Positions 63,008 to 64,000 of a stretch of DNA of 64,000 bases are shown piece after piece. The stretch lies in contig JAPDOI010000195.1 in NCBI GenBank assembly GCA_029168955.1, positions 806,001 through 870,000 of the forward strand, written 5' to 3'. Every line of letters begins with the position of its first letter. The first letter of the stretch is position 1. A program made the translations under genes and the position numbers. Source of the stretch: Aplectana chamaeleonis. Taxonomy: Eukaryota; Nematoda; Chromadorea; Rhabditida; Cosmocercidae. The notes under the pieces are model-generated. The model was given only the letters and a program-made list of their open reading frames with translations. It had not been told where the DNA came from and ran no database searches.

Positions 63008-64000
63008 TAAAATTTGCTCCCGTGTTTTTCACAGGTTAGGGAAGGTGCGGAGTTCTAAACATCTGTGCTGAGAAAAGTCGCGAAATATGATTGGAAATCC
63101 GCTTACTGGGCCTGAAATGCTCCACTTTTATTGCACATGACACAAGAGAGTGGAGGAATTGGCCAGTACGTGAAAATATGATCTCTCAATCAAATCAGGC
63201 GATCTCTTGCGTTGCCTCCCACTTGGCTGTGCTATTTCCCTCGTTGATCGTTTGCTCCCTCAAGATCGGTTATTCAATGTGTTCCCGATCAGAGAAGGCG
63301 AAATACAGCTGGGGCGGGCAATTACAGGGGTAGCACTCGGATATCACTCATGTAAAGGTTTGACAGAAATTAAGCCGTTCTAAATAAGGACCAAATCAGA
63401 GAACAGTTGTTAGGCGTGGGGTTTGCCGTGTAGTGAGTTTGCGTCCCAACGTCAAGCCGACGGCATTTTTTTCGGGTCACCTCTGGCTCGACGCTTCGCA
63501 CGGAGGACGCGGATCGGTTCCCTGACCTTCTTCACAGCGTTCATGCATGTCGCCCCTGGTGTGCTCCATCTGCAGCAGTCTCTTCCGGTTGAGCTCTGAA
63601 GTTGTGCATCTTTGGCGATCAGTGACAGAGATAGCGGTATACAACGGTGCACAAATATCACGGAAATGAGGGGGGGGGTCAGATGATAGCAGGGGATAAT
63701 TTGGATGTGTGGCATTCCTGACTATGCGAATATGGAACTGTTGTCATGATACCCTAGCCCATATTTTGCATATATATCCGTTTTGTTTCTTGTAGACATT
63801 CCTACTTTTATATTTCTATTGTTTTTATGCATATATCCTGTTTTGTTTCGCATATTATCCCCACTTACCTCTATCCCTGCCTCATAATCATCTGCCTCTC
63901 TCTCGACTGTGCTCAGTGTTATGGTTCAACGGCGGTGATATCACCTCATTTCGCTTGTGGTTGTTTGATCTCATCCGTTTTGTATTGTGTGGGTGGTGTC
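63008..64000. other. Right-edge stretch without a recognised gene
   Basis: Contains an 87-codon minus-strand frame (63715-63452) with a basic end (VLRAKRRARGDPKKMP) that I cannot assign, and an imperfect tandem pair around GCATATATCCGTTTTGTTTC and GCATATATCCTGTTTTGTTT (63767-63860). SART1 N-terminal exons were looked for and not found. Confidence 0.45.

Noticed and set aside
63452..63715. N-terminal basic exon of SART1
   Set aside because: The residues do not match conserved SART1 blocks and the phase cannot be joined to 61285.

Overview
The window is a piece of a nuclear genome from an animal, most likely a nematode. The reasons are introns of about 50-60 bases with U-rich TTTTCAG or TTTTTAG acceptors, a perfect-looking trans-splice acceptor 18 bases upstream of one start codon, and AT-rich intergenic DNA packed with terminal-inverted-repeat elements and APE-type non-LTR retrotransposons. 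No bacterial, organellar or viral gene organisation is visible. The exact species cannot be read from the sequence; a repeat-rich clade V (strongylid-like) worm is my guess.

Three host genes can be reconstructed exon by exon. Two are tandem, same-strand paralogs of the seven-blade WD40 protein DCAF7/WDR68 (C. elegans SWAN family): copy 1 at 9444-27157 (11 exons, 401 aa predicted) and copy 2 at 35951-45982 (11 exons, 423 aa predicted). Both reading frames are open across every junction. The third, on the minus strand at 58399-61285, is the C-terminal half of the U4/U6.U5 tri-snRNP protein SART1/SNU66, whose N-terminal exons are not seen here and probably lie beyond the right edge.

Nearly everything else is mobile DNA. 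Two related retrotransposon families (called A and B here) share an unusual single-ORF design: an 8-9 base leader, an ATG, a 57-residue leader peptide ending in a 2A-like ERNPGP motif, a PHD-type zinc finger, an APE endonuclease, a reverse transcriptase and a CCHC tail, ending in an AAG/GAA microsatellite. Target-site duplications allow several nested histories to be worked out: a full-length A element at 3319-8365 interrupted by an opposite-strand A copy, a full-length B element at 30670-34012, and a twin-primed A copy (56192-57692) inside the 3' end of another A copy. A third family (C, 13424-17225) has separate ORF1 and an apparently intact 931-residue EN-RT ORF2. A GC-rich mariner (49900-51265) sits at a TA inside another CR1-like fragment.

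Layout: 1-9443 retrotransposon cluster and MITEs; 9444-27157 WD40 copy 1 with element C, a 1.1-kb palindrome and several MITEs in its introns; 27158-35950 repeats, a CR1 fragment nested in a TTAA-flanked MITE, and element B; 35951-45982 WD40 copy 2; 45983-57766 hAT-type elements, mariner, long-TIR foldback elements and A copies; 58399-61285 SART1; 61556-64000 an inverted-repeat element, a chimeric A fragment and unassigned DNA. A recurring theme is foldback or long-TIR elements, including two that share a core but carry different terminal arms.
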